Part shown: positions 10,532-23,141 of the stretch, in pieces
How positions within the stretch are numbered: position 1 is the stretch's first letter
Layout of the letters: every line of letters begins with the position of its first letter
Assembly (NCBI GenBank): GCA_016647705.1
Contig: CM028333.1
Coordinates: 25,352,243-25,416,242 of the forward strand
DNA length: 64,000 bases
From: Eucommia ulmoides
Taxonomy: Eukaryota; Streptophyta; Magnoliopsida; Garryales; Eucommiaceae
Direction of reading: 5' to 3'
Made by a program: the position numbers and the translations under genes
Notes under the pieces: generated by a model
Databases searched by the model: none
Told to the model about the DNA's origin: nothing
The model's input: only the letters and a program-made list of their open reading frames with translations

Positions 10532-11351
10532 CAACAAGTATAGTAGTTGCCCTTGAACTTTTTATTCGCAACTCCTTTACTTGAACTTGATTCAGTTTGC
10601 TTCATCTTCTTGAAGGTTTTATGAGTTTCTATATCAAAGGATTTTGACACCATAGAATAACAATCATCACATTTAGAATATATCATGTGCTCTTTTTCAA
10701 TTCTTAGTTTGAGACCAAGGTTTTCAAGAGTCATGTCCTTTCGTTTGTACTTGAGATAATTCTTGAAGTTACCCCCATTATAATGGCAACATTTCAATCA
10801 CAGCCACTTGAAAGACTCACTAAAAGTCATTCCTTATGCATGAATTTCATACAGTAGGACTTGGAGTTCTTCAGTTTGGCTGATGACTATTCTTGAGTCC
10901 ACCATTTTTGTAGTCTAGAAATCTTTAGATTATAAATTTCTTTGTCCGAACATCTTTAGCCTTTTACTTCTTTTTTCAAGAATTGCCACAGTTCTTTGGC
11001 CGTCGTGATCGAGCAATACACATTGTATATTATATTACTTAGTCCATTTAGGATGTAATTCTTGCACAAGAAATCAAAGGGTTTCCATGCATTAACAGCA
11101 GCTACAGTCTGAATGTCAAACTATTCAGTCATGGCAGGAGCATCCGTGCGGAAGAGTCTTTCCAAGTTCAATGTCGTCAGATAGAATAACATTTTACATT
11201 GCATCTCTTGAAGAAGCTTCCATCAAACTTCTTTGGTTTTTCTCCATATAGAGTAGGCATTTGATACACAATAGGCACAGTCACAGTAAGTAGTATGACA
11301 CATTGATTTGCAGCCACAATAGTGGTAATAGAAACATTATTTGAAGAAGAT
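10532..11351 (-). pseudogene. Ty1/copia gag (UBN2-type), degenerate
   Basis: Several minus-strand frames line up piecewise with the copia-type Gag polyprotein, the capsid protein that packages element RNA. In order: MPTLYGEKPKKFDGS near 11250, TKKFII then RFLDYK near 10900-10945, FQVAVIEMLPL near 10800, and KDMTLENLGLKLRIE near 10720, followed by a Ser/Lys-rich linker and KKFKGNYYTC, where the zinc knuckle should begin. Many stops and shifts separate the pieces. The sequence is cut at 10531 by an LTR-like insertion and on its N-terminal side at 11351 by the 11357-17692 element. Its own 5' LTR is probably 17759-18543. Confidence 0.7.
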
Positions 11352-11356
11352 ATAAT

Positions 11357-13489
11357 TGTTGGTCCAGTGAGTTACCCAAGAGGGAGATAAATTTGGTAGA
11401 TAAAAAATTATCAAAGAAAAAATACTTCAATAATCCAAATAATTAATTTTAATCCTAAATTAATTATTATCTTCATATAACAGCGAAAATATGATATCAA
11501 CTAGGTACACACCAAACAAAACAAATAAATAATAAAAAATAGCAGCACACCAGAAATTTATACTGATTCACCAAGCTACTTTTGACTAATCCAGTCCCCC
11601 GAGCTCCACGGAGAGTCGCACCCACTAAACTCAAGATCCCTTTAAATGTAAGAACCAAACCCTCACAAAAAATTTTTTACAGGCTCAAAATCAACCTTTA
11701 CAAATTCATTTTCATAAGCTTAGGAATAACCTCTACTTTTAATAGGCTCAAGAATAACCTAATTCTTTTTAAACTAAGGTTAAAGAATCAAAACCTCACA
11801 AACACTTCAAATATCCTTTTACTCGCTAAGGATTGAACCGTTACAAAATTATCACAAAACAATTCAATTAAAGAAGAATTACTACCTTAATCTTTTTACA
11901 GGAAGAGACTGAAACCAACTTTCCCCAGATTAAATATTCCCAACAGTATTCAATCCGTCACTCAATTCACCAATTAAAAATTGACAAGTGATTTTTCTCA
12001 CTCGGAGCTTCTACCACCCCAGATAAATTAGAACTCAATTAATATCCCAAAACTAATGATAAAAAAGCGAGATATTCAAAATTTAATTTTAAACAAAAAT
12101 GGGTAGCACGTAATCAGATTGATTCAAGAAATTGTTTAAAAAAAAAAAATCAATAAAAAATCAGAAACCAATTTCTAAAGATCAAATTCCAAATATAATC
12201 AAGTAATACTAAATAGAAAGTAATTTAGAAATATCTCACCTGAAATCTACCGATTTTTTTTTTTATAACAATGTCACTTTAGATTCGGCAGCAGCAATGA
12301 TCCACAATAAATCATTCTCAAGAATAACTCTTACAAAAGCTCTCACAATTTTCAATATGATTTCTACTAGAAAAACTCAGTATATTACTCTTGATCTCTC
12401 TCTCAGATATGAAAAATGTAGGTCTTTATAAATGGTATTAAAATAAGCTCTCTAACGATTAATTCTCATTTGTTATGACATTTAATTGCTCTTATAGACC
12501 CCTTATATCATTAAGACTTTATTATAATTCAAATCACTTAATTTTAGCTTTTCAACTTCTCAATTAAGACCCCCAAATATTTCTCAATCACAATTAAATA
12601 TGATAGAAAGCATTACATGTACAAAATTAAAAAATATTCAAACTAAATGAACCAAATCTATAGGAATATCATAATATGTGTTGCATATCTCAGATAATAT
12701 TAAATTCCTAAAATCTCTCGTGAATCTTAACCAAAAAATGGCTAGTAATGGCAACTTTCAGAATAAAATATGAAATTCCATAATATCCTGAAACAATCCC
12801 ACTAGTCGACCGACCAAGATCACCTATGACCGATCGATTCAAGATATAGCCAAGTCAAAAATTCTGTACCCATCGGTCGACCTATCTGTCGACTTAGAGA
12901 TTCAAAGAGTTCCATTTCTTATCACAGGTCGCCCGCTCTGTCGAATTATAGATACAGAGAGTTTATATTTAAGCACAGGTCGACCTATCTGTCGACCGAG
13001 AGATATAGAGACTTTTCCTTCTATTCTTCAATCGACTTACCTGTCGACTTGTCAATGCTGAAATCTCTTCTAAATTCTTTTTTAATTAATTCTCATCGAT
13101 GTTTTTGCCCCTTTAATGGATTTCTTTTCTCGGTTAACTCCACTAAATACTTAAATTCAATTTTTATAAATTATTAATATTTCTTTTTCAATTACACATA
13201 GGAGTAAATAATTTATCTAATTAGGATCCTATTAAAAACATACATATTTATAAAAATCATTTAAAAATATTTTTGTGTCGTGTGTGATCCTAATTGGGAT
13301 ATTAAGAGTTGAAATTTAACTTGAGTTGTTTCCCCTAAGTTCTTCAAATTCTTCAACCTCTTAATCCTTCATCATCTTTGTCATCATATCTTTATCATTT
13401 GGAACTAATAAACTGAAACACTTAATCAAACCGTTAGTTCCACAAAAAACGTCAACCTTTAATTGTCCATCAAAATCTTAGGATCAATA
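11357..13489 (-). repeat. 3' LTR (copy B) of the non-autonomous copia element
   Basis: Plus-strand ends are TGTTGGTCC and GATCAATA (decayed CAACA). It is equal in length to copy C, with the GTCGAC modules at about 12800-13055 and a promoter-like TTTATAAATGG near 12426. Short plus-strand open frames in it, such as 11582-11836, are chance. Confidence 0.8.
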
Positions 13490-14656
13490 ATCTCTCACTT
13501 TTTTATGATGATAATTAATTTTGATATTTTTTTAAAAATAATAATATAACCACACTCCCCCTAAATCCGAGGACGGGTTTTATAACTCATTTAAGCATAG
13601 TAATGAAGATATTCATAAAATAATTAACAAAGCAAAAAAATAAACTTAATATATTCAATAAAATATCAACTAATTCTCCCCCTTTGTCATCTCAAAAAAA
13701 ATTGGGGAGGGGGGAACCAAAACATCACTTAGGAATGTAATCTCCTCCTAAGGCAATCAAAACATCTTAGTAATATAGCATGATATCTAAATAATGTTTT
13801 TATATTAGATAAAATCAAGTTTTGTAATATTTAATGTACTAGAATATGAAACATATCCCAAGAATAATTTAGGATCAATCAACATAGATCTAATACATGC
13901 TTTAATTAATATTAACCATACAAGTCATATCAATATCATGATCAAATTAAATCATTCTTTAATCATTTAATTCACCTCAATATAAAATATCATGCATTTT
14001 AATAAATCAAGATTAATAAAAATTCAGCTCAATTCAACTTATTTATATAAAGTATATAACGCGAATGACAACACATTATACAAATAATCCTATTAAAATG
14101 CATACACAATAAGTTATTAACACTAATTAGTGGGAGCTCAAATACTTAATTCATTTTTTTCAACTCACGTAACATGTTTTAAAATTAACACATGATCACT
14201 ACTCAATATAAGCACATAAAAAACATGTTAGTACCCCTTAACTAAATTTCATAATCACCCTGCACTGTTTCTAAGACAACAAGTAAGCACCTCATTTAGT
14301 ATAAGTTTTAGAAATCATCACCAACTTACCTATTTAGCAAATCGAGCACCTCCCTCTTTAACGAATTTAATAAATTTAAACTGCGAGGGGTTAGGAGTAT
14401 CTTTTATATGTTTTAGGGCAATTTTACTCTTTACCTCATTTGTACTGGTGATTGATTTGGGTGCACCATTCTTCTTAGCTTATCCGTATCCTCTCTGCTT
14501 TTGATTGTTGCCACTTGATTTTTTGATATTTTCATTTGCTCATGTCACTTGCGGCTTTCTGGTGATGTTCCATCTTGGCTTTGACGAATTTTTTCTCTTT
14601 GCACATTTCACTTGTGGCTTATTTGTAATTTCACATTCTATCTTTGGTGCATCTTT
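13490..14656 (-). other. Non-coding 3' internal part of the non-autonomous copia element
   Basis: AT-rich, with many stops in all frames. In a full copia element protease, integrase, RT and RNase H would lie here, but no motif of any is seen. Words resembling EMTKGEN near 13700 on the minus strand recall the piece before the 3' LTR of related elements. The polypurine tract is near 13554-13566. Confidence 0.55.
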
Positions 14657-15487
14657 TTACTTTGTATGCATCGCTTGTGAATCTTTGGTGACTTCCTGAC
14701 TTGGTTTTGATATGACTTCTTTGTTTGTTCCTTCGGGTCCACTTCTGATATTATGTAACTCTACACAAGACATTCCAGTAGTTCTCTTCGGTATCCATTT
14801 AATTTTGGATCCTTCCTTGTTAGACATAAACATAGGGTTCCTGAATGGACATAATAATTTAAAATGTCCAACCCTATTGCAATAATAACATCTTAAATCC
14901 GATTTATCAAAGAAAGCACGAGATGTAAAGCAAGAATCATTTATAACAATAACCACATAATTATCACTGGCTTGTGATGAAAGATGAGACGATAAAATAT
15001 ATCTACTTAGTTTAAAAAAATCATTTTCAGAATCTCTCGAAACAGACTTAAGGTTGGATTTTGATTTTTCAAAATTTTTCTTAAGTAAATCGATTTTAAA
15101 AACAAGATCTGACATTTTCCTGGAAATCGTATCAAAATTATTTTTTAAAACTCTATTTTCATTTTCAAGAGAATCCACTTTAGAGAGCAAATTGTTAATT
15201 TAAAAAATAACGTCCGAAAACTATTTTGAACCACAATAATCATCCAAATGCATTTTATATTTTCCAACACTTTTTCTTCCATTTTCAAAAGAGTCAAATT
15301 TTCTTTTTAAACTCAAATTCTCTTTAGCAAAACGTAGTGTGAAGAAAAGTAATTTTTTCATGATAATATGAATATTTTTATTATCATCAGCTCTATTACT
15401 ACCATAAGAATCACAAGAATTATAAATCACATTATCATATACGGATTTATTACTATCAAAAGAGGATACACAAAACACATCATTCAT
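14657..15487 (-). pseudogene. SIRE-like copia gag, C-terminal half with zinc knuckle
   Basis: One minus-strand frame starts MNDVFCVSS at 15487 and reads through to 14657, broken by two in-frame stops at about 15219 and 15198. It has a coiled-coil-like stretch (SKVDSLENENRVLKNNF and LVFKIDLLKKNFEKSK) and then a complete CX2CX4HX4C zinc knuckle, CYYCNRVGHFKLLCP, near 14860-14900, followed by a basic tail with KIKWIPKRT. Such knuckles bind element RNA during packaging, and the WIPK tail is usual in SIRE-type gags. The N-terminal capsid domain is missing altogether: the frame starts directly after the primer site. It may be an old fixed truncation that keeps only the RNA-binding half. Confidence 0.7.
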
Positions 15488-15539
15488 GGTGTGTGTGCAC
15501 GTGAACAGTTTAGCTAGGATGTTAAGTCTAATCGAGCTA

Positions 15540-15557
15540 AAACTAGCTTTGATGTCA
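15540..15557 (-). promoter_or_regulatory. Probable primer-binding site (initiator Met tRNA)
   Basis: Read minus, TTGACATCAAAGCTAG directly follows the LTR end and matches the copia consensus TTGGTATCAGAGC with a few changes. Confidence 0.55.
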
Positions 15558-15559
15558 AT

Positions 15560-17692
15560 TGTTGGCCGAATGAGCTATCCAAGAGATGGTGAATTGGGTA
15601 GAGAAAAAATTATCAGAGAAAAAAATACTTTAATAATCCAAATAATTAATTTTAATTCTAAATTAATTATTATCTTTATATAATAGCAAAGATATGATAT
15701 CAATTAGGTGTACACTAAACAATACAAATAAATAATGAAAAATAGCAGCACACCAGAAATTTATACTAGTTCACCAAGTTATTCTTGGCTAATCCAATCC
15801 CTCGAACTCCATGGAGAGTTGTACCTATTAAACTCAAGATCCCTTTAAAAGTAGGAACCAAACCCTCACAAAGATTATTTTATAGGCTCAGAATCAACCT
15901 TTACAAATTTCTTTTCACAGCTTATGATAACCTCTACTTTTTACAGACTCAAGAATAATCTAATTTTTTTTAAACTAAGGCTAAACAATCAAAACCTCAC
16001 AAACACTCCAAATATCCTTTTACCCGGTAAAGATTGAACCGTTACAAAATTCTCACAAAATAATTCAATTTAAGAAGAATTACTAACTCAATCTCTTTAC
16101 ATGAAGAGACTGAAACCAGTTACCCCCAGATTAAATATTCCAAACAGTATTCAATCCGTCACTCAACTCATCAATTAAAAATTGACAAGTGATTTTTCTT
16201 ACTCGGAGCTTCTACCACCCCAGATAAATTAGAACTCAATTAATATCCCAAAACTAGTGATAGAAAAGTGAGATATTCAAAATTTGATTTTAAACAAAAA
16301 TGGGTAGCACGTAATTAGATTGATTCAAGAAATTGGTTCAAAAAAAATATTTTTCAATAAAAAATCAGAAACCAATTTCTAAAGATCAAATTTCAAATAT
16401 AATCAAGCAATACTAAATAGAAAGTAATTTAGAAAGATCTCACCCGAAATCCACTAAAAAAAAATTGTAACAATGTCACTTCAGATTCGGCAGCAACAAT
16501 GATCCACAGTAAATAATTCTCAAGAATAACTCTTAGAAAAACTCTCACAATTCTCAATATCATTTCTGTTAGAAAATCTCAGTATATTACTCTTGATCTC
16601 TCTCTCAGATATGAAAAATGCAGGTCTTTATAAATGAGATTAAAATAAGCTCTCTAACGGCTAGTTCTCACTTGTTATGACATTTAATTGCTCTTATAGA
16701 CCTCTTATATCATTAAAATTTCATTCTGATTCAAATCACTTAATTATAGCTTTTAAACTTCTCAATTAAGTCCCCCCAAATATTTCTCAATCACAATGAA
16801 ATAGGATAGAAAGTATTACATATACCAAATTGAAAAATATTCAAACTTAATTAACCAAATCTATAAGGATATCATAATATGTGTTGCATATATCAAATAA
16901 TATTAAATCTCTAAAATATCTCGTGAATCCTAACAAAAAAGCGACTAATAACGGCTACTTTCAGAATAACATCCGAAATTTCATAATATCCTAAAACAGT
17001 CCCACAAGTCGACTGACTAAAATCACTTGTCGACCGATTGATTCAGGATGTAGCCAAGCCAAAAATTATGTGCCCATCGGTTGACCTATCTGTCGACCAA
17101 GAGATTCACAGAGTTTTATTTCTTATCACAGGTCGACCGCTTTGTCGACTTATAGATATAGAAAGTTCATATTTAAGTACAGGTTGACCTATCTGTCGAC
17201 TGAGAGATACAAAGACTTTTCCTTCTATGCTCCGGTCGACTTATTTGTCGGCTTGCCAATGCTAAAATCTCATGTAAATTCGTTTTTAATTAATTCTCAT
17301 TGACGTTTTCGCCCCTTTAACTGATTTCTTTTCTCGGTTAACTCCACTAAATACTTAAATTCAATTTTAATAAATTATTAATATTTCTTTTTCAATTACA
17401 CATAGGAGCAAATAATTTAGCTAATTAGGATCCTATTAAAAACATACATATTTATAAAAATCATTTAAAAATATTTTTGTGTCGTGTGTGATCTTAATTG
17501 GGATATTAAGAATTGAAATCTAACCTGAGTTGTTTTCTTTAGGTTCTTCAAATTCTTCAACCTCTTAATCCTTCATCATATTTGTCTTCATATCTTCATC
17601 ATTTGGAACTAATAAACTGAAACACTTAATCAAATCGTTAGTTCCACAAAATTATCAACCTTTAATTGCTCATCAAAATCTTAGGATCAACA
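15560..17692 (-). repeat. 5' LTR (copy C) of the non-autonomous copia element
   Basis: Plus-strand ends are TGTTGGCCG and GATCAACA. The length is the same as copy B. Promoter-like TTTATAAATGAG lies near 16626 (minus reading CATTTATAAAG) and the GTCGAC modules at about 17003-17255. Confidence 0.8.
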
Positions 17693-17710
17693 ATATTTAT
17701 TGAAATAAAA

Positions 17711-17758
<48 letters not shown>
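17693..17758 (-). repeat. Leader remnant of the older copia element with (TA)n
   Basis: Between the inserted element and the probable LTR lies a short stretch dominated by a TA microsatellite (about 17714-17753). The primer site expected here is not visible and may have been lost to the repeat. Confidence 0.4.
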
Positions 17759-17759
<1 letters not shown>

Positions 17760-18543
17760 GTTATGGGAGTATTTTATCAAACAAAAATCAGAACTGCATA
17801 TTGATATTAAAATCTGCTTTAAGATTTTTGAAAAATATGATCCAAAAATTAATTAAATAATTAAATAAATTAATTATTGAAATGTGAGAAATAAAAATAA
17901 AAAAAGACCAAAGTTTTTTGTTATAGAAACATTCCAAACAACATAAAAAACAAATTAAAGATTTATATTACAATACTTAATGGAAAGAAACAAAACAAGA
18001 TACTTACTGTATTACCAAACAGAAATAGAAATAAAAACAAATGTCCTTAAAGAACTTACGGTGCTTACATTTGACAATTTGTCCTTAAAGATGATTTCGC
18101 CCTAGTTACGGTACTTATGATTTAAGTGAACGTTTGCTTCTCAGGATACAACAATCAAATAGATATTGGTATCAGCATTGGAAACCAAAAACTTAACGAA
18201 TTGGAAAAATATTGAACTCTCTCATGATCTCTCAAAAATAAAAAAAATCTCTCAAAACTCTTTGAAGAAATCCAATGCAAGCTTAGATAATTGGATGCCT
18301 ATATGCTGAGAAATCCTAACATTTTATAGGGAGCAAAATTAGTAACTAAATGGAACGAAGAGACCCAAAACTTTTGAATTAGGAGGACAACAAAAAGGCC
18401 GCAATATATCTATATAGTTACACATCTGAATAGTGTCTAGGTTTGTAACTCTCTATAGTTGCAAACCTAAACAATTAGGTTTTTTAAGCTTTGTTTGGAC
18501 TTTGATTTTAGAATTCTGTATAAAAATATACCAAGTTCAAGCA
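17759..18543 (-). repeat. Probable 5' LTR of the older copia element
   Basis: Read minus, the block starts TGCTTGAACTTGG at 18543 and ends CCCATAACA at 17759, the TG...CA form. It holds a promoter box CCCTATAAAATG (about 18322-18333) and a leader with repeated GAGAGA and TTTTTGAGAGAT words. It lies on the correct side and strand to be the 5' LTR of the copia gag at 10532-11351, which the 6.3-kb element separates from it. No second copy is in the window, so the ends cannot be confirmed. Confidence 0.45.
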
Positions 18544-19500
18544 TTCCCAAGGCCCCAATACCCTAAGGCCACAAGACACATGTCGTAGGCCCAGGCTTAG
18601 GACCTAGACCCGAGCACGAGTCGATCGGCTACGGTGGTGCACGCATATGTGGCTTTATTTTCAGGCTAAGTTCATATGTGTTGATGGGGATGAGACTGTC
18701 CCGGTGGAATTTGGGGAGTAAATCAAAGGTAGATGATTTTTTAATGGGTTGAGTTATCTCTCCCTCAGAGTGAGTGGTTTATTTTTCATTTGTTTCTTCT
18801 GAGAACTATACGAATAACTATAGTTATATTTGTGTCTTATGTTTTTAATTTGTGTTCTATGAACTTACCAAATAGGATTGCATAAGAGACTTGGCCATTA
18901 TTTTTGTCTAGGTGCCATCGACATTTGACAACGTGCATTTCTCTTTTTCCTATTATATGTGGATTAATAGCGACTATATTGAACACTTTGTATTGGAAGC
19001 ATGATTCCACTTTTGTGTCAACTGCTCTTTTGAATTTGGTTTGCTCATTTTTCAGATTTGTATTTGTGTTTTCTTCCTCAAAATCTTCGATCATCCTCTT
19101 CGTTCCTTCATTAATCATCTTTCTCGCTTTCATCGTTCCTTCGTCATTCCCCGTCCTCGCAGCGATTGTGCCCAGTCGTCGTTTCGTCATCTTTGTAGTA
19201 AGGTCATTCCCTTGTCGTCGTAGCATCATCATTCAGCAACCGTCTTCTTCATCGTTTTCTTCTCCATCTTTATCGTCTTTTTCTTCAATCTTATTCACCA
19301 TCTTCGCTGCGTCTTCTTCTTCGTAATTGCTCAGTCCTGGCCCCTTGTATTTGCACGTTGTCGTCGTCGATCGTTTCGTTCGCTGCTACATTCCACTTTG
19401 CCGTTGTCATCAATCACTGCTCACACTTCCTTCGTCGTCTCCGTCCATCTCAGGTAAGGGTTCTAATTTCATAAATTTATTGAGTTTGTAGTTGTTTTCA
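18544..19500. other. Unrecognised region with a TCGTC-rich block
   Basis: A minus-strand frame of 131 codons (18837-19232) has a non-repetitive half with CFQYKVFNIVAINPHIIG and KREMHVVKCRWHLDKN, which reads like real protein but which I do not recognise. The other half and the plus-strand frame 18904-19326 are low-complexity, made by TCGTC and TCTTC runs (19120-19445). CATCTCAGGTAAGGG at about 19446-19460 looks like an exon end with a splice donor. This could be a broken gene or transposon edge; I cannot name it. Confidence 0.35.
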
Positions 19501-22500
19501 ATTTTGAATCAGAAGCCTTATAAAAGAATTTGTTGATTAGGGTTCTAATTTCTATCTAGATTTCAATTTGTTAATTAGGGCTTCAATTTCTGTTGTTGAT
19601 TTAAATTTGTGTGGATTTTGGTGGTAGGAAGTATGAATATCTTGAGTATGTTGTGCATTTTTGTGGATTGTGTAGTGATTCTCATAAATTTGTAGTGTAT
19701 TTTGAGCATTTGTGTTGATTCTCATAAATAATTATAAATATAATTTTGTACTGTTTATATATACTTTACCTATCTAAATAATAAAATTATAAAATTACAT
19801 GATAAAATTATTCCGTTAAAATAGTTATTCAAATAAAATTTTTATAAATAATAAGATTTTAAAATTTTAAAAATTAAAATTTTATCATTTATAAATTTAT
19901 TGAATTTGTCAAATTCTAGCGCAACCTAAAAGGTATCCTGTCAGGGATTTTTTTTTTATTTTTTTTCGTTACATTTTTCATGTAAGGGCTCTGTTCTGGG
20001 TTTGTTGTGTGAGAAACCCCGTAATGGTGGGGGGAAGAACGATAAAGTTAAAGTGACGTCAGCCTTTAAATAATCACTTTGGTTGAATTTTCCAACCCCC
20101 GTCGAAAAGTTTGACATATCAAGCTTCCTCATTCTTTATTTCACATAAATTGACTTGTTCAAGTCATTTTTAAATTATGAAGAATAGGATAAAATCCAAT
20201 CCAATCCTATTTCTTGACTTTCTTTTTACCATTTTTCTCACCAATCATCTACTCTACACATTTCTAGTTCTCAAATCTAGGCGTGATTCTACATTATTTC
20301 TCAAATGTTATTTTTTTAATATTTTTTTTAGGAATAATTGATAAAAAAATCTTAAAAAATTACAATAAATTAATAAAAATTCTTAAAATATTTTAGTTTT
20401 TATCTCATCTATTAGAGTTCATGCAAATTAAATATTTTAAGAAAAAATTAGAGAGAATCTCACTTTTATCATTAAAATTAAAATAAGTCACTACTCGTAA
20501 GTACATATTGAAAAAACATCACTTATATATTTATTATTTAAGATAAACTCAAATATATATTTTCTCACTAAATCAATTGCAACATAATTAATGGAGAAAT
20601 ACCAATATTACTGCCCAATAATAATATTAATAGCAATATAATGAATGGAGATGTAAATATTACTGTATAGCAAACAATCACTATATGTCAATTTGATTTT
20701 TCTTTAAACTAAAATGGCTATATGAGTATAAAAATGAATTATGATTGCATTGTCGACATACATCCCACTGCCGCCAAGCACCAAACTCCGGCCGCCAGAT
20801 CTCAACCGCCGCTGGTTGCCGGTCGTCTAACTTCTGTTGGAATTTTTTTTAGTTGCATTACTAAATGTTTTGTAACATTTTTTATTATATTTTTAATTTT
20901 ATTAACTTAATTTTTTCACTGTCAGTCGCTGAAAAATCACATGAATATAACTAAACATACACTAAAAATGTATGTAAAAAATATAACTAAAAAACATACT
21001 AAAATATAAGTAAAAAATATAAACAAAAGATACACTAAAAAAATAGTTATATGTAACTTAAAAAAAATCGTCGGCAGGCGGCCAAACTTCGGCTACTAGA
21101 AGCTTGAGGTCCAAAGATGGGGCCGTAGTAGACAGTGACGGAGGGTGGCACTAATAGCCGACGATGCAAATTTTAATTGATAGTATTTTACTAGATATAT
21201 AAATAAGCATTGACCATAAGATTAAACCACAAGTTAAAATAATGAAATGGAACTTGAAATTAAAATAAAATAAATTATAAATTAAACTGTCTGAATAGAC
21301 TATTAACCACTTATCCTTGTTTTTCCTTATAAATTGGCTATAAGTTTTGACTCAAGAATAGGGAGCAAAATGGTTGTGGTCAATATTGTACATGGACCAA
21401 TTAAACATATAAGTAAAATTTTGAGAAAAATGAATAATTGGTAATTAGTCTTTTGTTATTAGTCCAATTCAAAACATAACTTTTGATTTAGTGCATTAAA
21501 TTGATTTTTTCTTGCATGTTAGTCCTACATATACTCACGCCTGTGTAATATTAATTACACTAATCTATGTAATATTAGTTATTACAAATAATTATGTTAT
21601 ATGTACTTGTATAATATTTATTACATCTAACAAATATTTTACATACAAGTTCGATATATGTGACTGAGAGAGTGCAACGCGTGTATTGGGTCGTCTGCTT
21701 TTTTTTAATGCGTGGTACTAAAACACAAGTTGCAATTGCGAATGGAACTTTTTCAAAATTAAAGGTAAAATAAAGGATTTGCCACAAAAACACTATTGAG
21801 AAAAATAATTTACCAAAAATTGAAAGATTATATTGCAAAGAATAATTAAGGGGTGGTTACCGAGTACTCTTCATAAGGGGACAAAACTATCAAATACACA
21901 TTTTTAGAACACATGTTGCATATTGGTCCTTTTGTCTTTTCGTGACAATTTTGCCCATCCGCACAGTTGAATATAACACGATTTTGGGTTAAATTCCATA
22001 AGAGATCGTATTGAATATAACATGAAATCGTGTTATATTTCACTTACAACCATTCAACTCCACCAAACAGTTGCCGTCTGCACTACCACCCCTTTTATCT
22101 CACCAAAACAACTATACAATATAACTCACTGCACCGCTGGCGAGAGCATACACTGCCAAAATTGAATTCCGTGAAACCAAATCCAACACAAGATTATAAA
22201 TTGCTAAACTTTAATGTGTAAATTGAAACGAACTACACAGGAGGTTTGTGGTGATAATCAATAGGAGTCCACTGTAATCCACTTCGTTTGAGGTAATTGA
22301 GATTTTCTTAACTCCGATGAGTAAATCGAAACGAACTCATCGTCATCATGCTTGTGAGCGTCATTAGCATCGGCGACGCTGACGAATTCGTCCTCGTCTA
22401 ACAAAACAGATAACGCCTACCGCGAATGTGTTTGATTCCTTCCACAAAAACTCCATCGCTTCCACGAGTAGATAAGCTCCTTACCGGAGGAATGTAGAGG

Positions 22501-23141
22501 ACAAGAGGCACTGTCACAGATGCCACTGCGAAGAACAACTGCATCAAATTAAGGCAATGGATCGTCAAAATGATTTGTTAGTCAAGAAGCCTACAACGAT
22601 GCTCGTAGCGGTGAGAGGTAAGAATGGCGAAGGCTTGTAATGGTAGACTGTCAGAGGCTTGGAGCTGATAGACTGGGGTCTCTGCCTCTAGTAGTAGTGG
22701 TTTGGTGGAGTGGGAGAAAAAAAATCGGATGTGGAAGAGTAAAATCGTCCAACAAAAAAAAAAACAATCAAGACTTGTTGGTAACAAAAAGTGCAAAATC
22801 AAAGACTATTGTAAAATAAATAAATAAATAAAAAATTGTGGGACCTTAGTCTAATACCTAAACTTTTTCTTTTTCTTTTTTTAATAATTAAAGTCAAACT
22901 TTAAAAGTACAAATTGAGATTTAAACTCTTGTATTTTCACCCCAATGTCAAAAAACCTAAAAGCCATGTACTCACCACAAAATTAAATTCCCAAAAAAAA
23001 GAAAAAAAATCTCTATGCACGTAACTCTTAATATTTTAGTTTGTGTTAAATTAACATAATTGCCCAATTCTCACATCACGTGACTCGCACGCAAAGAGAA
23101 TAAGACTATCCTACATTTTGGATCCTCAAGCCACATATATG
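19501..23141. other. AT-rich intergenic DNA without recognisable gene
   Basis: Nothing assignable in six frames. Noted inside: GC-rich CCGCC words at 20765-20830 and GGCGGCC words at 21070-21175 that flank an AT-rich middle full of ATACACTAAAA and ATATAACTAAA words; a TAATATTA-rich stretch at 21547-21635; a 15-bp perfect inverted repeat at 21970-21984 and 22025-22039; and a run with CATCGTC words at 22330-22400. The short open frames have no domains and differ in strand and frame. Confidence 0.4.

Larger units (their letters stand above)
11357..17692 (-). mobile_element. Non-autonomous SIRE-like copia element with partial gag only (6336 bp)
   Basis: Two LTRs of 2133 bp each (11357-13489 and 15560-17692) in the same orientation enclose 2070 bp. 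Flanks are ATAAT (11352-11356) and ATATT (17693-17697), a 5-bp duplication with one change. The coding strand is minus, so 15560-17692 is the 5' LTR. Just inside it, reading minus, TTGACATCAAAGC (about 15545-15557) resembles the initiator-Met-tRNA primer site TGGTATCAGAGC. Next to the other LTR, minus-strand TTTAGGGGGAGTG (about 13554-13566) is a fitting polypurine tract. The inside has only the C-terminal part of a gag and no protease, integrase, RT or RNase H, so movement would need proteins from a full element. Confidence 0.8.
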
